A DNA stretch of 32,762 nt from an uncultured Roseateles sp. (GCF_945956965.1 NZ_CAMFJS010000039.1:1-32762); one strand, 5' to 3'; counted from the first letter of the stretch, positions 7,577 through 16,444 are shown. Made by a program: numbers and translations. Notes: a model not told the origin generated them from the sequence alone.

Positions 7577-8380
7577 TCAGTCAGCAAGCCAGCCGAGCTG
7601 CCGCGACAGTTCTTTCCCGGCTCGCTTGAGCGCGCAGGCCAGCGGGCCGCGCGCATCCAGGTCGAAATGCCCGCTGGGGCCGATGGCGGTCAGGCTCAGC
7701 ACCATGCGGCCCTGGTCATCAAACACCGGCGCCGCCAAGGCGCTGACGCCTGGCACAACCCCGTCCAATGAGCGGGCCAGGCCTTCGGCGCGCGCCTGGC
7801 GCAGTTGCTCCTCGAAGTCTTTGCTTTTGCCGGGTTTGCTGCCCTCGGCGCTGTCTTCTGCAGCCAGGGCGGCTTGCACCGCGGCAGGCGGCAGGTAGGC
7901 GGCAAATAAGCGGCCCGAGGCGGTGCCGCGCAAGCTCATCACCGTGCCGTGGCGCATGCTGATGTGGACGGGGCTGGGTGCCTCGGCCACCCGCACGATG
8001 GTGGGGCCGCGATTGCCCCAGACCGCAATCGCCACCGTCACCTGCAACTGCGCCGCCAACTCTTCGATGCGCGGCGTGGCTAGGCGCACCGGCTCATATT
8101 GCTGCAGGCTGATCAAGCCCAGTTGCAAGGCCAGCGGCCCCAGGCCATAGCGCCCGCTGCTGGCTTCTTGCTCGACCAGTCCAAGCTTGATGAAGCTGAC
8201 CAAATAGGGGTGCGCTTTGGCGGGCGCCATCTGCCCCACACGCGCCAGGTCTTTCAATGCCATGGGTCGGCCATGATGGGCCAAGGCAATCAGCAGCTGC
8301 CCGCCCACTTCGATGCTTTGTATGCCGCGCGGGCTGGCTTTTTCTTCGTTGGGCAGGGTGGGCGTGTTCATGCCCTTCAT
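7577..8380 (-). CDS. IclR family transcriptional regulator
   Basis: 267 residues with an N-terminal winged helix (about 20-80: GIQSIEVGGQLLIALAHHG then LGLVEQEASSGRYGLG) and a C-terminal IclR effector domain (about 100-260) containing the VVPGVSALAAPVFD block. IclR proteins are one-component regulators that bind aromatic or organic-acid ligands. Divergent position, 128 bp from the MBL-VOC-monooxygenase-fumarylacetoacetase operon, makes that operon its likely target, and an AT-rich inverted repeat lies in the shared region. ATG 8380 is used; ATG 8371 (MNTPTL) has a better purine-rich stretch in front and could be the real start. Confidence 0.88.
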   Translation of the reverse strand: MKGMNTPTLPNEEKASPRGIQSIEVGGQLLIALAHHGRPMALKDLARVGQMAPAKAHPYLVSFIKLGLVEQEASSGRYGLGPLALQLGLISLQQYEPVRLATPRIEELAAQLQVTVAIAVWGNRGPTIVRVAEAPSPVHISMRHGTVMSLRGTASGRLFAAYLPPAAVQAALAAEDSAEGSKPGKSKDFEEQLRQARAEGLARSLDGVVPGVSALAAPVFDDQGRMVLSLTAIGPSGHFDLDARGPLACALKRAGKELSRQLGWLAD

Positions 8381-8430
8381 TACACCCGATCTCGCTGAAC
8401 TCGCTGCGCGATAAATTCGCTATAGACAAA

Positions 8431-8454
8431 CGAATTTAACTTTGTTTAAATTCG
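8431..8454. promoter_or_regulatory. AT-rich inverted repeat, candidate IclR operator
   Basis: cgaatttaa (8431-8439) and ttaaattcg (8446-8454) are perfect 9-bp arms around 6 nt. A further aattcg lies just upstream (8414-8419), giving a second overlapping inverted pairing. It sits mid-way between the regulator and the operon, in a sharp AT-rich dip. Confidence 0.55.
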
Positions 8455-8508
8455 AGGCCTTGGGTTTCGGGTCTGCCGAAGCCTTTCCTTGCTCAACAGC
8501 CGACGCCC

Positions 8509-9480
8509 ATGACCCAGCCGACCAAGACCTTTGCCTCCCAAGCCGACCTCGACGTCAAGCAAGTCAGCTTCGACAAGCTTTCCGAGCATGCTTACGCCTA
8601 CACCGCCGAGGGCGACCCGAATACCGGCATCGTCATCGGTGACGACGCGGTGATGGTGATCGACACCCAGGCCACACCGGCAATGGCGCAAGACGTGATC
8701 CGCCGCATCCGTGAGGTGACCGACAAGCCCATCAAATACGTGCTGCTGAGCCACTACCACGCGGTGCGTGTGCTGGGCGCCTCGGCCTACCAGGCCGAAG
8801 GCTGCGAGCAGATCATTGCCAGCCAGGACACTTATGACTTGATCGTCGAGCGCGGCGAACAAGACAAGGCCAGCGAGATCGGCCGCTTCCCGCGCCTCTT
8901 CGCCAATGTGGAAACCGTCCCGCCCGGCCTGACCTGGCCCACGCTGACCTTCACCGGCAAGATGACTTTGTGGCTGGGCAAGCTGGAAGTGCAGATCCTG
9001 CAACTTGGCCGTGGCCATACCAAGGGCGACACGGTGGTGTGGTTGCCGCAGGACCGGGTGCTGTTCTCGGGTGATCTGGTGGAGTTTGATGCCACGCCTT
9101 ATGCCGGCGATGCCTACTTCAGCGACTGGCCGCAAACCCTGGACAACTTGGCCGCCCTCAAGCCCGCCAAGCTGGTGCCCGGCCGTGGCCCGGCGCTGCA
9201 AACCGAAGCCCAGGTGGCGGCCGGCCTGGCTGGCACGCGCGCCTTTGTCAGCGAGTTGTATGCCAGCGTGAAGGCCGGTGCGGCGGCCGGTCAAGAACTC
9301 AAAGCCGTGTACCGCGACACCTATGAGCGCCTGGCGCAGAAGTACGGCCAGTGGGTGATCTTTGCCCACTGCATGCCATTTGATGTGACCCGCGCTTTTG
9401 ACGAAGCCAGCGGCCATGTGGACCCACGCATCTGGACGGCTGAGCGCGACCTGGCCATGTGGCAGGCCTTGGAAAGCTGA
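8509..9480 (+). CDS. MBL-fold protein with degenerate metal site
   Basis: 323 residues with the metallo-beta-lactamase fold pattern: GIVIGDDAVMVIDTQ, YVLLSHYHAVRVLGAS, LGRGHTKGDTVVW and VLFSGDLVEF. The usual HxHxDH motif reads HYHAVR here: His82 and His84 are kept, but the Asp and His positions are Val86 and Arg87. His170 and Asp189 are present, and the usual late His position reads PGRGP (Arg226). Members may bind one metal or have a changed activity. It is first in an operon with VOC, monooxygenase and fumarylacetoacetase genes, suggesting hydrolysis or handling of a catabolic intermediate. That role is inferred. Confidence 0.82.
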   Translation: MTQPTKTFASQADLDVKQVSFDKLSEHAYAYTAEGDPNTGIVIGDDAVMVIDTQATPAMAQDVIRRIREVTDKPIKYVLLSHYHAVRVLGASAYQAEGCEQIIASQDTYDLIVERGEQDKASEIGRFPRLFANVETVPPGLTWPTLTFTGKMTLWLGKLEVQILQLGRGHTKGDTVVWLPQDRVLFSGDLVEFDATPYAGDAYFSDWPQTLDNLAALKPAKLVPGRGPALQTEAQVAAGLAGTRAFVSELYASVKAGAAAGQELKAVYRDTYERLAQKYGQWVIFAHCMPFDVTRAFDEASGHVDPRIWTAERDLAMWQALES

Positions 9481-9560
9481 GCGCCTGATCGCTTCTCGGC
9501 TCAGCCGCCAAGCACCGCGCTGATGAGCCCTCCCCACCGAATTGAGAGAGTTGCAAGACC

Positions 9561-10097
9561 ATGAAGATCCAACGCATTCACCACGTCGCCTACCGCTGCA
9601 TCGATGCCAAGACCACCGTCGATTGGTATGAAAAGCATCTGGGCATGAACTTTGTGCTGGCCATTGCCGAAGACAAAGTGCCGTCCACCAAGGCGCCCGA
9701 TCCCTATATGCACATCTTCATGGATGCGGGTGGCGGCAATGTGCTGGCCTTCTTCGAGCTGCCTAATTCGCCTGCCATGGGCCGCGACACCAACACGCCG
9801 GAGTGGGTGCAGCACATCGCCCTCAAGGTCGACAGCGTGGCCGAACTGGAGGCGGCCAAGGCGCGCCTGCAAGCCGCTGGCATCGATGTGATCGGCATCA
9901 CCGACCACACGATTTTCAAGAGCATCTACTTCTTCGACCCCAACGGCCACCGCCTGGAATTGGCGGCCGATGTGGGCACGCCGGAGATGTACGCCAAGCT
10001 CGACGCCTGCAAGCGCGAGATGCTGGATGAGTGGACCCGCACCAAGCAAGCGCCCAAGCACGCCGCTTGGATGCATGACGGCTCCCACGCCGCCTGA
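9561..10097 (+). CDS. VOC family protein, possible extradiol-type dioxygenase
   Basis: 178 residues with two beta-alpha-beta-beta-beta halves of the vicinal oxygen chelate fold: RIHHVAYRC at the N-terminus, WVQHIALKV in the middle and DPNGHRLELA near the end. His8, His85 and Glu133 lie where the 2-His-1-carboxylate metal triad of extradiol dioxygenases and glyoxalases is found. The position between an MBL protein and a flavin hydroxylase in a fumarylacetoacetase operon fits a ring-cleavage or isomerase step. Glyoxalase or another VOC activity cannot be excluded. It starts at ATG 9561, 80 bp after the MBL gene. Confidence 0.85.
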   Translation: MKIQRIHHVAYRCIDAKTTVDWYEKHLGMNFVLAIAEDKVPSTKAPDPYMHIFMDAGGGNVLAFFELPNSPAMGRDTNTPEWVQHIALKVDSVAELEAAKARLQAAGIDVIGITDHTIFKSIYFFDPNGHRLELAADVGTPEMYAKLDACKREMLDEWTRTKQAPKHAAWMHDGSHAA

Positions 10098-10121
10098 AAC
10101 CGCCCTGAGCTGGAGCCCGGC

Positions 10122-11807
10122 GTGCAGCAGACCTATCAATACCCCGAATTCCCTTATGTGCAGAGCGCGGAGCAAGCGGCGGGTGAGTATCTGCAGCACC
10201 CGCTGGTGATCATTGGCGCCGGACCCGTGGGGCTGAGCCTGGCGCTGGACTGCGCCATGCGCGGCATCCGCACCCTGGTGCTGGATGACAACAACAGCGT
10301 CAGCATCGGCTCGCGCGCCGTTTGCTACGCCAAGCGAACGCTGGAAGTTTGGGAGCGCCTGGGCGTGGCCACGCCCTTGCTGGCTCAAGGCGTGAGCTGG
10401 CAGCATGGCAAGGTCTTCCACCGCGATGAGCTGGCCTATCAGTTCGACCTGCTGCCCGTGGCCGCGCAGCAAATGCCGGCCATGATCAATCTGCAGCAGT
10501 ACTACCTGGAAGAAGAACTGGTGGCGGCCTGCGTCAAGCATCCGCTGGTGGATCTGCGCTGGAAGCACAGGCTGCTGAGCCTGAGTCAAGAAGCCGAGGC
10601 CGTGCGTCTGCAGGTCGAAACGCCCGATGGCCAGTTTGAGCTGGGCGCGCAATGGCTGGTGGCTTGCGACGGCGCCAGCAGCGATACCCGCCGCATGGTC
10701 GGGGCGGACTTCAGCGGCCAGTTCTTCCAAGACCGCTTTCTCATCGCCGATGTGGTGATCAAGCCTGACGCCGCCAAGGCCGAAGTGCCCATCGACGCAG
10801 AACACAGCAACGGCCATGGCGCGGGCCTGACGCGGCCCGGCGCCGCACCCGAACGCTGGTTCTGGTTCGACCCGCCATTCCACCCCGGCCAGTCGGTGCT
10901 GTTGCACAAGCAAAGCCATGACGTCTGGCGCATCGACTTTCAGCTCGGCTGGGAGGCCGATCCGGTGGAGGAGAAAAAGCCCGAGAACGTCATCCCGCGC
11001 ATCCGCGCCATGTTGGGTGAGGGCGTGCCCTTTGAGCTGGAATGGGTCTCGGTCTATCAATTCGCCTGCCGGCGCATCGACCAGTTCCGCCATGGCCGGG
11101 TGCTGTTTGCCGGTGATGCGGCGCATCAGGTCTCGCCCTTTGGCGCACGCGGTGCCAACACCGGCGTGCAAGATGCCGACAACCTGGCCTGGAAGCTGAA
11201 CGCGGTGCTGAACCAAGGCGCGCCCGAGCGTCTGCTGGACACGTATCACGAGGAACGCGCCTACGCCAGCGACGACAACCTGGCGCAAAGCACCCGCTCC
11301 ACCGACTTCATCACACCCAAGAGCCGCGCCTCGCTGCGCCTGCGCAATGCGGTGCTGGAATTGGCGCGCAGCGAAGCCTTTGCCCGCCCGCTGGTCAATA
11401 GCGGCCGCCTGTCAACGCCGACGCCTTACCTGAACTCCTCGCTCAACACCCCGGACGAGCAAGCCTTTGCCGCCGCTAGCGTGTGCCCGGGCAGCCCTTG
11501 CTTGGATGCACCGGTGCATGTATCAGGCCAGTCTGATTGGCTCTTGCGCCAATTGGGCCGTGGCTTTGCGCTGCTGAGCTGGGGCCCTGCGGCTGCGGTC
11601 ACCTGGGCCGGCGTGACGGCTCAGCCTCTGATCGTGGGCCGCGATATTGCCGACCCGGACGGCTTGCTGGCTCAGCGCTTTGACGCCCAGCCCGGCACCG
11701 TCTACCTGATCCGCCCCGACCAATATGTGGCCGCGCGTTGGCGCGAGTTTTCTCCCGCCAAAGTCATGGCCGCCTTGCGCCGCAGCCTGGGAGCCATTCA
11801 AGCATGA
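10122..11807 (+). CDS. FAD-dependent aromatic monooxygenase (class A, MhpA-like)
   Basis: 561 residues. An N-terminal FAD Rossmann motif VIIGAGPVGLSLALD (about residues 30-45), a middle DG motif LVACDGASSDTRR, and the second FAD motif VLFAGDAAHQVSPFGARG with NTGVQDADNLAWKL place it among class A flavoprotein hydroxylases such as 3-(3-hydroxyphenyl)propionate hydroxylase. It uses NAD(P)H and O2 to hydroxylate a phenolic ring. The C-terminal thioredoxin-like tail (about 440-561) is also typical. The start is GTG 10122, supported by ggag 6 nt upstream. It overlaps the DUF2783 gene by 4 nt. Homogentisate formation from a hydroxyphenylacetate is one possible reaction, given the fumarylacetoacetase downstream. 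Confidence 0.88.
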   Translation: MQQTYQYPEFPYVQSAEQAAGEYLQHPLVIIGAGPVGLSLALDCAMRGIRTLVLDDNNSVSIGSRAVCYAKRTLEVWERLGVATPLLAQGVSWQHGKVFHRDELAYQFDLLPVAAQQMPAMINLQQYYLEEELVAACVKHPLVDLRWKHRLLSLSQEAEAVRLQVETPDGQFELGAQWLVACDGASSDTRRMVGADFSGQFFQDRFLIADVVIKPDAAKAEVPIDAEHSNGHGAGLTRPGAAPERWFWFDPPFHPGQSVLLHKQSHDVWRIDFQLGWEADPVEEKKPENVIPRIRAMLGEGVPFELEWVSVYQFACRRIDQFRHGRVLFAGDAAHQVSPFGARGANTGVQDADNLAWKLNAVLNQGAPERLLDTYHEERAYASDDNLAQSTRSTDFITPKSRASLRLRNAVLELARSEAFARPLVNSGRLSTPTPYLNSSLNTPDEQAFAAASVCPGSPCLDAPVHVSGQSDWLLRQLGRGFALLSWGPAAAVTWAGVTAQPLIVGRDIADPDGLLAQRFDAQPGTVYLIRPDQYVAARWREFSPAKVMAALRRSLGAIQA

Positions 11808-12016
11808 GCCATCTGAACCGCAGCCCCAATATCCCCGACCCCGATGGGTTTTACGAGGCCTTGATCCAAGCCCAGCGCGATCTCAGCGATGCGCAGGCCG
11901 ACGCCTTTTTGGCCAAGCTGGTGCTGATTCTGGCCAACCATGTGGGGGACCGCGCGGTGCTGGCTGAGGCGATGGCGCTGGCTCGCAGCAATACCTTGGC
12001 CAATCCATCGCAATGA
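11804..12016 (+). CDS. DUF2783 domain-containing small protein
   Basis: 70 residues; NIPDPDGFYEALIQAQ and AKLVLILANHVGDRAVLAEA match the DUF2783 family, small helical proteins usually encoded next to class A flavin monooxygenases. Function is unknown; an accessory or stabilising role for the monooxygenase is a guess from the ATGA overlap with it. The reading frame extends upstream, but ATG 11804 gives the family-length protein. Confidence 0.8.
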   Translation: MSHLNRSPNIPDPDGFYEALIQAQRDLSDAQADAFLAKLVLILANHVGDRAVLAEAMALARSNTLANPSQ

Positions 12017-12097
12017 GCACCGCAATGAGCTGCAATCAGCACTTCACCGCCGAATTCAATCCACAAGACTGAAGCAATAAAAAAGTAGTCCACCACG

Positions 12098-13420
12098 ATG
12101 AGCCTGATCGACCATACCCACCGCCCAGACGCCCAAAGCTGGGTCGCCAGCGCCAATGACGCTGACACTGAATTCCCGATTCAGAACCTGCCCTACGGCT
12201 TGTTTCGCCGCGCCGGCAGCAATGAAAGCGCCCGCGTTGGCATCGCCATCGGCACGCAGATTCTTGACCTCCACCGGGCCAGCGCACTGGGCAAATGGTC
12301 CAGCGCCGTGCAGGTGCTGTTGCAGCCTTTGGCGCAAGGTGATTTGAATGCCTTCATGGCCCAGCCCGCCGCGCTGCGCCGCCAGCTGCGCCATGCCTTG
12401 TTTGACGCCTTGCTGGCCGGCAGTCCGCAGGAAGCGGCCCTGCGCCCGGCCTTGGTGGCGCAAGCCGAGGCGCAGATGGCCGTGCCTTGCCGCATCGGCG
12501 ACTACACCGACTTCTACACCGGCATCCACCACGCCACCACGGTGGGCAAGCTGTTCCGCCCGGACAACCCGCTGCTGCCCAACTACAAATGGGTGCCCAT
12601 CGGTTACCACGGCCGCAGCTCTTCCATCGGCGTGAGCGGCGGCACGGTGCGCCGGCCCCTGGGCCAGCTCAAGGCGCCGGATGCGGAAGTGCCGACCTTC
12701 AGTGCCTGCAAGCGCCTGGACTATGAGCTGGAGCTGGGCGTGTTCGTGGCCGCCGGCAATGCGCTGGGCGAGCCCATCGCCATGCAAGACGCCGATGAGC
12801 ATCTTTTCGGCGTGACCCTGCTCAACGATTGGTCGGCCCGCGATGTGCAGGGCTGGGAGTACCAGCCCCTGGGCCCATTCCTGGCCAAGAATTTCGCCAC
12901 CACGCTGTCGCCCTGGATCGTCAGCATGGATGCGCTGGAGCCCTTCCGCACCGCCTTCGCCCACCCGCCCGAAGACCCGCAGCCTCTGCCCTATATCGAC
13001 TCGGCCAAGAACCGCGCCGAGGGTGGCTACGACATCGAGCTGGAAGTCTGGCTGCAGACCGCGCAGATGCGCGCGCAAGGCCTGCCGGCCACGCGCCTGA
13101 TGCGCTCCAATTTCAAGCACGCCTACTGGACGCTGGCGCAAATGCTCACCCATCACGCCAGCAATGGCTGCAACCTGCAGCCGGGTGATTTGATGGGCAC
13201 GGGCACCCAGTCCGGGCCGGAAGCGGGTGAGGGCGGGTCGATGTTGGAACTGTCGCTGGGCGGCAAGCAAGACCTGACCCTGCCCAATGGCGAAACCCGC
13301 AAGTTCCTGGCGGATGGCGACACGGTGATCCTGCGCGGCTACGCCCAGCGCGAGGGTGCACGCCGCATCGGCTTTGGCGATTGCAGCGCCACGATCACCG
13401 CAGCACCGGTGCTGCCTTGA
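12098..13420 (+). CDS. fahA: Fumarylacetoacetase
   Basis: 440 residues, the length of true fumarylacetoacetases, with the N-terminal SH3-like domain (about 30-125) and the large catalytic domain. DYTDFY (135-140) and HHATTVGKLF carry the metal Asp138 and catalytic His145, aligned with mouse Asp126 and His133. WVPIGYHGRSSSI, the metal acids in LDYELELGVF, GVTLLNDWSARD and LMGTGTQSGPE are present. It hydrolyses fumarylacetoacetate to fumarate and acetoacetate, the last step of homogentisate breakdown. Here it closes the operon instead of following hmgA, which is absent. Confidence 0.95.
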   Translation: MSLIDHTHRPDAQSWVASANDADTEFPIQNLPYGLFRRAGSNESARVGIAIGTQILDLHRASALGKWSSAVQVLLQPLAQGDLNAFMAQPAALRRQLRHALFDALLAGSPQEAALRPALVAQAEAQMAVPCRIGDYTDFYTGIHHATTVGKLFRPDNPLLPNYKWVPIGYHGRSSSIGVSGGTVRRPLGQLKAPDAEVPTFSACKRLDYELELGVFVAAGNALGEPIAMQDADEHLFGVTLLNDWSARDVQGWEYQPLGPFLAKNFATTLSPWIVSMDALEPFRTAFAHPPEDPQPLPYIDSAKNRAEGGYDIELEVWLQTAQMRAQGLPATRLMRSNFKHAYWTLAQMLTHHASNGCNLQPGDLMGTGTQSGPEAGEGGSMLELSLGGKQDLTLPNGETRKFLADGDTVILRGYAQREGARRIGFGDCSATITAAPVLP

Positions 13421-13441
13421 TTCATTGATTGATTGATACAC

Positions 13442-13490
13442 CGGGCATTGGCGCCGTCGGGAGACGTCCGCGCCAATGCCCGCTTTCTTG
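13442..13490 (+). terminator. Terminator hairpin of the fahA operon
   Basis: cgggcattggcgc (13442-13454) pairs perfectly over 13 bp with gcgccaatgcccg (13470-13482). Inside, cgtc/gacg extends the stem. It is followed by a pyrimidine stretch ctttcttg. It lies 21 bp past the fahA stop codon. Confidence 0.65.
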
Positions 13491-13790
13491 GGCGGGACCC
13501 TTCCCTGCCCGCGCCAAAAGTCGTGGTTTGCCGAAGGCCTCTGAGCGCGGCAGCTGAAGCGCCCGGCCGCTTTGTAAGCACCATGCAATGAAGTCCATCA
13601 AAGCGCAACGTGGCGATTCAAGCCGGCCTTGAACCGCTAAATTAGCATCACCGAAAAGCACCCGCTTAGCGGAGAGACCCGCCAGGCTCGATCAGCACCA
13701 TGCCTCTTCATCCCCATGCGCCGCGTGGTTTGAATCGAGTGCTGAGCGCCCGGGAGTCATCGTCAGATCCTCGCCAAAAAATCATCATTT

Positions 13791-13795
13791 AGGAG
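13791..13795 (+). promoter_or_regulatory. Ribosome binding site deciding a GTG start
   Basis: aggag 6 nt before GTG 13802. It fixes the start of the TonB receptor, whose first in-frame ATG is inside the mature protein. Confidence 0.8.
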
Positions 13796-13801
13796 CAACC
13801 C

Positions 13802-16444
13802 GTGTCCGACGCTGTATTCAAGAAGAAACTCTTGCCTCAACTCATCACCCTGACGCTGGCTGCGCTGGCGGTGCATGCGGCGCAGGCGGCCGATGAGGTA
13901 GCTCCGGCCGCGAACCCTGCGGCCAGCGAGAAGCTGGACTTGGTGGAAGTGGTGGGCGTGCGCGCCACCCTGAAGAAGAATCTGCTGGAAAAGCGCGAGT
14001 CCAACAATATCGTGGACTCCATCCGCGCCGAAGACGTGGGCAAGTTCCCTGACAAGAACGTGGCTGACTCCCTGCAGCGCATGCCCGGCGTGTCGGTGGA
14101 CCGCGGCTGGGGTGAGGGCAAGGCCATCTTCGTGCGCGGCACGGACAAAAACCTGAACATGACGCAGCTCAACGGCCAGGCCGTGGCCTCGGCCGAATGG
14201 TGGTTGAACGAAGCGCAAACGCGCAGCTTCAACTACGACGTGCTGCCGTCTGAAATCGTGGGTAGCCTCGATATCTACAAAAGCCCCTCGGCCGATCTGG
14301 ACGAAGGCAGCGTGGGCGGCCTGGTGGTGGTGAAAACGCGCAAGCCGCTGGAGTTCAAGGAGCGCCTGACCCTGCAAGGCTCGGCCGAAGCGACTTACAG
14401 CAAGCTGCCCGGCAAGACCGACCCACAGTTCAGCGGCCTGCTGAACTGGCAAAACGAGAACAAGACTCTGGGCGTGCTGGTCTCCATCAGCGAGCAAAAA
14501 CGCACCATGCGCCGCGACGGCCAGGAGAACTTCCCCGACGGCAAGTACAACATCGTGCCGGTCGACAAGAACAACACCCCCACGGGTGCGGCGGCCACCA
14601 ATGCCTACGCCTCCTGGGGCGGTGGCTCGGCCATCTTCCGCCAGGATCGTGAACGCACGACCGGCAATCTGGCGATTCAGTTCCGCCCCACGAGTGAAAC
14701 CGACTTCGTGCTGAATTACATGAATTCAGACATGAAGATGAATAACAACAATCAGAACTACCTCTGGCAAGCCAGCGGCCAAGCCGATGCCAAGGGCAAT
14801 ATCAGCGTCCAGAACCCCAGCTTCATCACCACATCGGACGGCGCCAAGGCCTTGGTGGGCGGCACCATCGGCAACACCAATGTGTCGTTTGAGCCCATCT
14901 ACCGCGAGTCCTATGTGAAGTCCAAGGTGCTGGACCTGGACGGTAGCTACCAGGGCAGCAACTGGAAGCTGCACGGCCAGGTCGGCAGCACCGAAGCCGA
15001 GGGCGGCAGCAAGCATGACCGCCACTTCTGGATGGAAGGCAATGCCACCACCCAGATCGATCTGGGGCCGGACAAGTACGGCGTCAAATACCTCAATATC
15101 GACCCGCTCACCTACACCGGACTAACCCTGCAACCGGGCGGCGGCACCAGCGACCGCGTGCGCATCATGAAGAGCAAAGAGAACTACGGCCAGGCCGACT
15201 TCTCGCTGTTCTTTGACGACTCCTTCATCAATGCCTTGAAGGTGGGCCTCAAGCTGCGCGACAGCACGCAAGAGAACCAGCGCAGCCAGGGCCGCGCCGA
15301 TGGCACGGCGGCCAGCTGGCAGTCCTTCACGCTGGCTGACCTGTCCACCGGCGCCTCGCCTCTGCTGAGCCAGAAGGCCGCCACGCCCGGCGCGCTGACC
15401 CAGTACCGCTGGTTTGATGATGGCTTGGTGGCCAGCAAAGCCATCCCCATGTTCGACAAGAACATGGTCTATACCGAGCTGAAGAACGAGGAATACAAGA
15501 TCCACGAACGCATCAGCGCCGGCTATGTGAAGGCCGAGTATTCCAGCAATAAGTGGCGCGGTGACTTCGGCGTGCGTCTGGTCAAGACCGAGCAAACCTC
15601 GGATGGCAATGCCATCGTGACGGGCGGTTATGCGCCCATCAGCGTCAAGAACAGCTACACCGATGCGCTGCCCAATCTGAATGTGATCTACGACTTGCAA
15701 AAGGACTTGATCGTGCGCGGTGCGGTGTCTCGCGTGATGTCGCGCCACCCCTTCAATCTGCTCAGCCCCAGCATGACGCGTGACGGCACGGTGCTGACCG
15801 CCGCCACGGCCGGCAACCCCTTGCTCAAGCCGGTGCATGCCAATCAAGGGGAGTTGGGCGCCGAGTGGTATTACGCCGAAGGCGCGGTGCTGGCCGGCAC
15901 GGCTTTCGTCAAGAAGCTGGACACCTTTGTCTACACCGTCGCGGCGCAAGAGCAGGTGTTGGGCCAAACGCTCAACGTCACCCGCCCCTACAACGCCGAC
16001 AACGGCGCCGACATCAAGGGCTTTGAGTTGCAGTGGCAGCAGCCCTTCGGCAATAGCGGCTTCGGCACGGTGATGAACTACACCTACACCGACGCCAAGG
16101 CCGGCGCGGTGGCCGGGCAGCCCAAGCTCAATGTGCTGGGCAACTCGCGTGACCAGTTCAATTTGAGTGCCTACTACGAAGCGCATGGCTTCAGCGTGCG
16201 GGCCTCCTACAACTACCGCTCCAAGTCCTACGGCGATATGCACTTCGGCGGTCAGGACGTGAACAGCGCCTACGGCCAGTGGGACGCCACCGCCAGCTGG
16301 GACATCACGCCCAAGCTGAGCTTGTACGGCTCGGCCGTGAACATCACCAACGAGGTGGTGCGCACCAACACGACGGATGGCATGCCCATCGGCGTGTACG
16401 AGAACGGCTCGCGCTACTCGATCGGCCTGCGCGCCAAGTTCTGA
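13802..16444 (+). CDS. TonB-dependent receptor (Xanthomonas/Caulobacter sugar type)
   Basis: 880 residues. A signal peptide with probable cleavage after AAQA (about residue 29) is followed by a TonB-box-like LVEVVGVRA, a plug domain with VDSIRAEDVGKFPDKNVAD and LQRMPGVSVDR, and a 22-strand-type barrel ending in RYSIGLRAKF with a terminal Phe, the usual outer-membrane assembly signal. The plug signature is that of the large TonB receptor subgroup expanded in Xanthomonas and Caulobacter, many of which import oligosaccharides. A FucP-type sugar carrier lies downstream and a halogenase/two-component operon beyond it, so a glycan or sugar substrate is likely. The start is GTG. Confidence 0.92.
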   Translation: MSDAVFKKKLLPQLITLTLAALAVHAAQAADEVAPAANPAASEKLDLVEVVGVRATLKKNLLEKRESNNIVDSIRAEDVGKFPDKNVADSLQRMPGVSVDRGWGEGKAIFVRGTDKNLNMTQLNGQAVASAEWWLNEAQTRSFNYDVLPSEIVGSLDIYKSPSADLDEGSVGGLVVVKTRKPLEFKERLTLQGSAEATYSKLPGKTDPQFSGLLNWQNENKTLGVLVSISEQKRTMRRDGQENFPDGKYNIVPVDKNNTPTGAAATNAYASWGGGSAIFRQDRERTTGNLAIQFRPTSETDFVLNYMNSDMKMNNNNQNYLWQASGQADAKGNISVQNPSFITTSDGAKALVGGTIGNTNVSFEPIYRESYVKSKVLDLDGSYQGSNWKLHGQVGSTEAEGGSKHDRHFWMEGNATTQIDLGPDKYGVKYLNIDPLTYTGLTLQPGGGTSDRVRIMKSKENYGQADFSLFFDDSFINALKVGLKLRDSTQENQRSQGRADGTAASWQSFTLADLSTGASPLLSQKAATPGALTQYRWFDDGLVASKAIPMFDKNMVYTELKNEEYKIHERISAGYVKAEYSSNKWRGDFGVRLVKTEQTSDGNAIVTGGYAPISVKNSYTDALPNLNVIYDLQKDLIVRGAVSRVMSRHPFNLLSPSMTRDGTVLTAATAGNPLLKPVHANQGELGAEWYYAEGAVLAGTAFVKKLDTFVYTVAAQEQVLGQTLNVTRPYNADNGADIKGFELQWQQPFGNSGFGTVMNYTYTDAKAGAVAGQPKLNVLGNSRDQFNLSAYYEAHGFSVRASYNYRSKSYGDMHFGGQDVNSAYGQWDATASWDITPKLSLYGSAVNITNEVVRTNTTDGMPIGVYENGSRYSIGLRAKF

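Larger units (their letters stand above)
13421..13801. other. 381-bp intergenic region before the TonB receptor
   Basis: No gene. It contains a short ttga/ttca tandem repeat at and just after the fahA stop (13418-13436), the strong hairpin at 13442-13482, a tggtttgc octamer at 13524-13531 and a related tggtttga at 13726-13733, and the ribosome binding site of the receptor. The receptor promoter must be here; I cannot assign -35/-10 boxes confidently. Confidence 0.6.

Noticed and set aside
9501-11288. Long minus-strand open frame (595 codons) opposite the VOC and monooxygenase genes
   Set aside because: It mirrors well-supported genes, has a His/Gln/Ala-rich composition typical of antisense frames in high-GC DNA, and no recognisable domain.
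12013-12072. 19-codon open frame starting in the DUF2783 stop codon and ending before fahA
   Set aside because: ATGA overlap is tempting, but it has no recognisable sequence and no separate ribosome binding site; more likely a leader between the two genes.
12056-13588. Long minus-strand open frame opposite fahA
   Set aside because: Antisense shadow; composition is low complexity and fahA has clear catalytic motifs on the other strand.
13650-13700. cggagagacccgcc stretch before the TonB receptor, resembling part of a glycine riboswitch
   Set aside because: The other conserved parts of that aptamer are missing, and the downstream gene is not a glycine gene.
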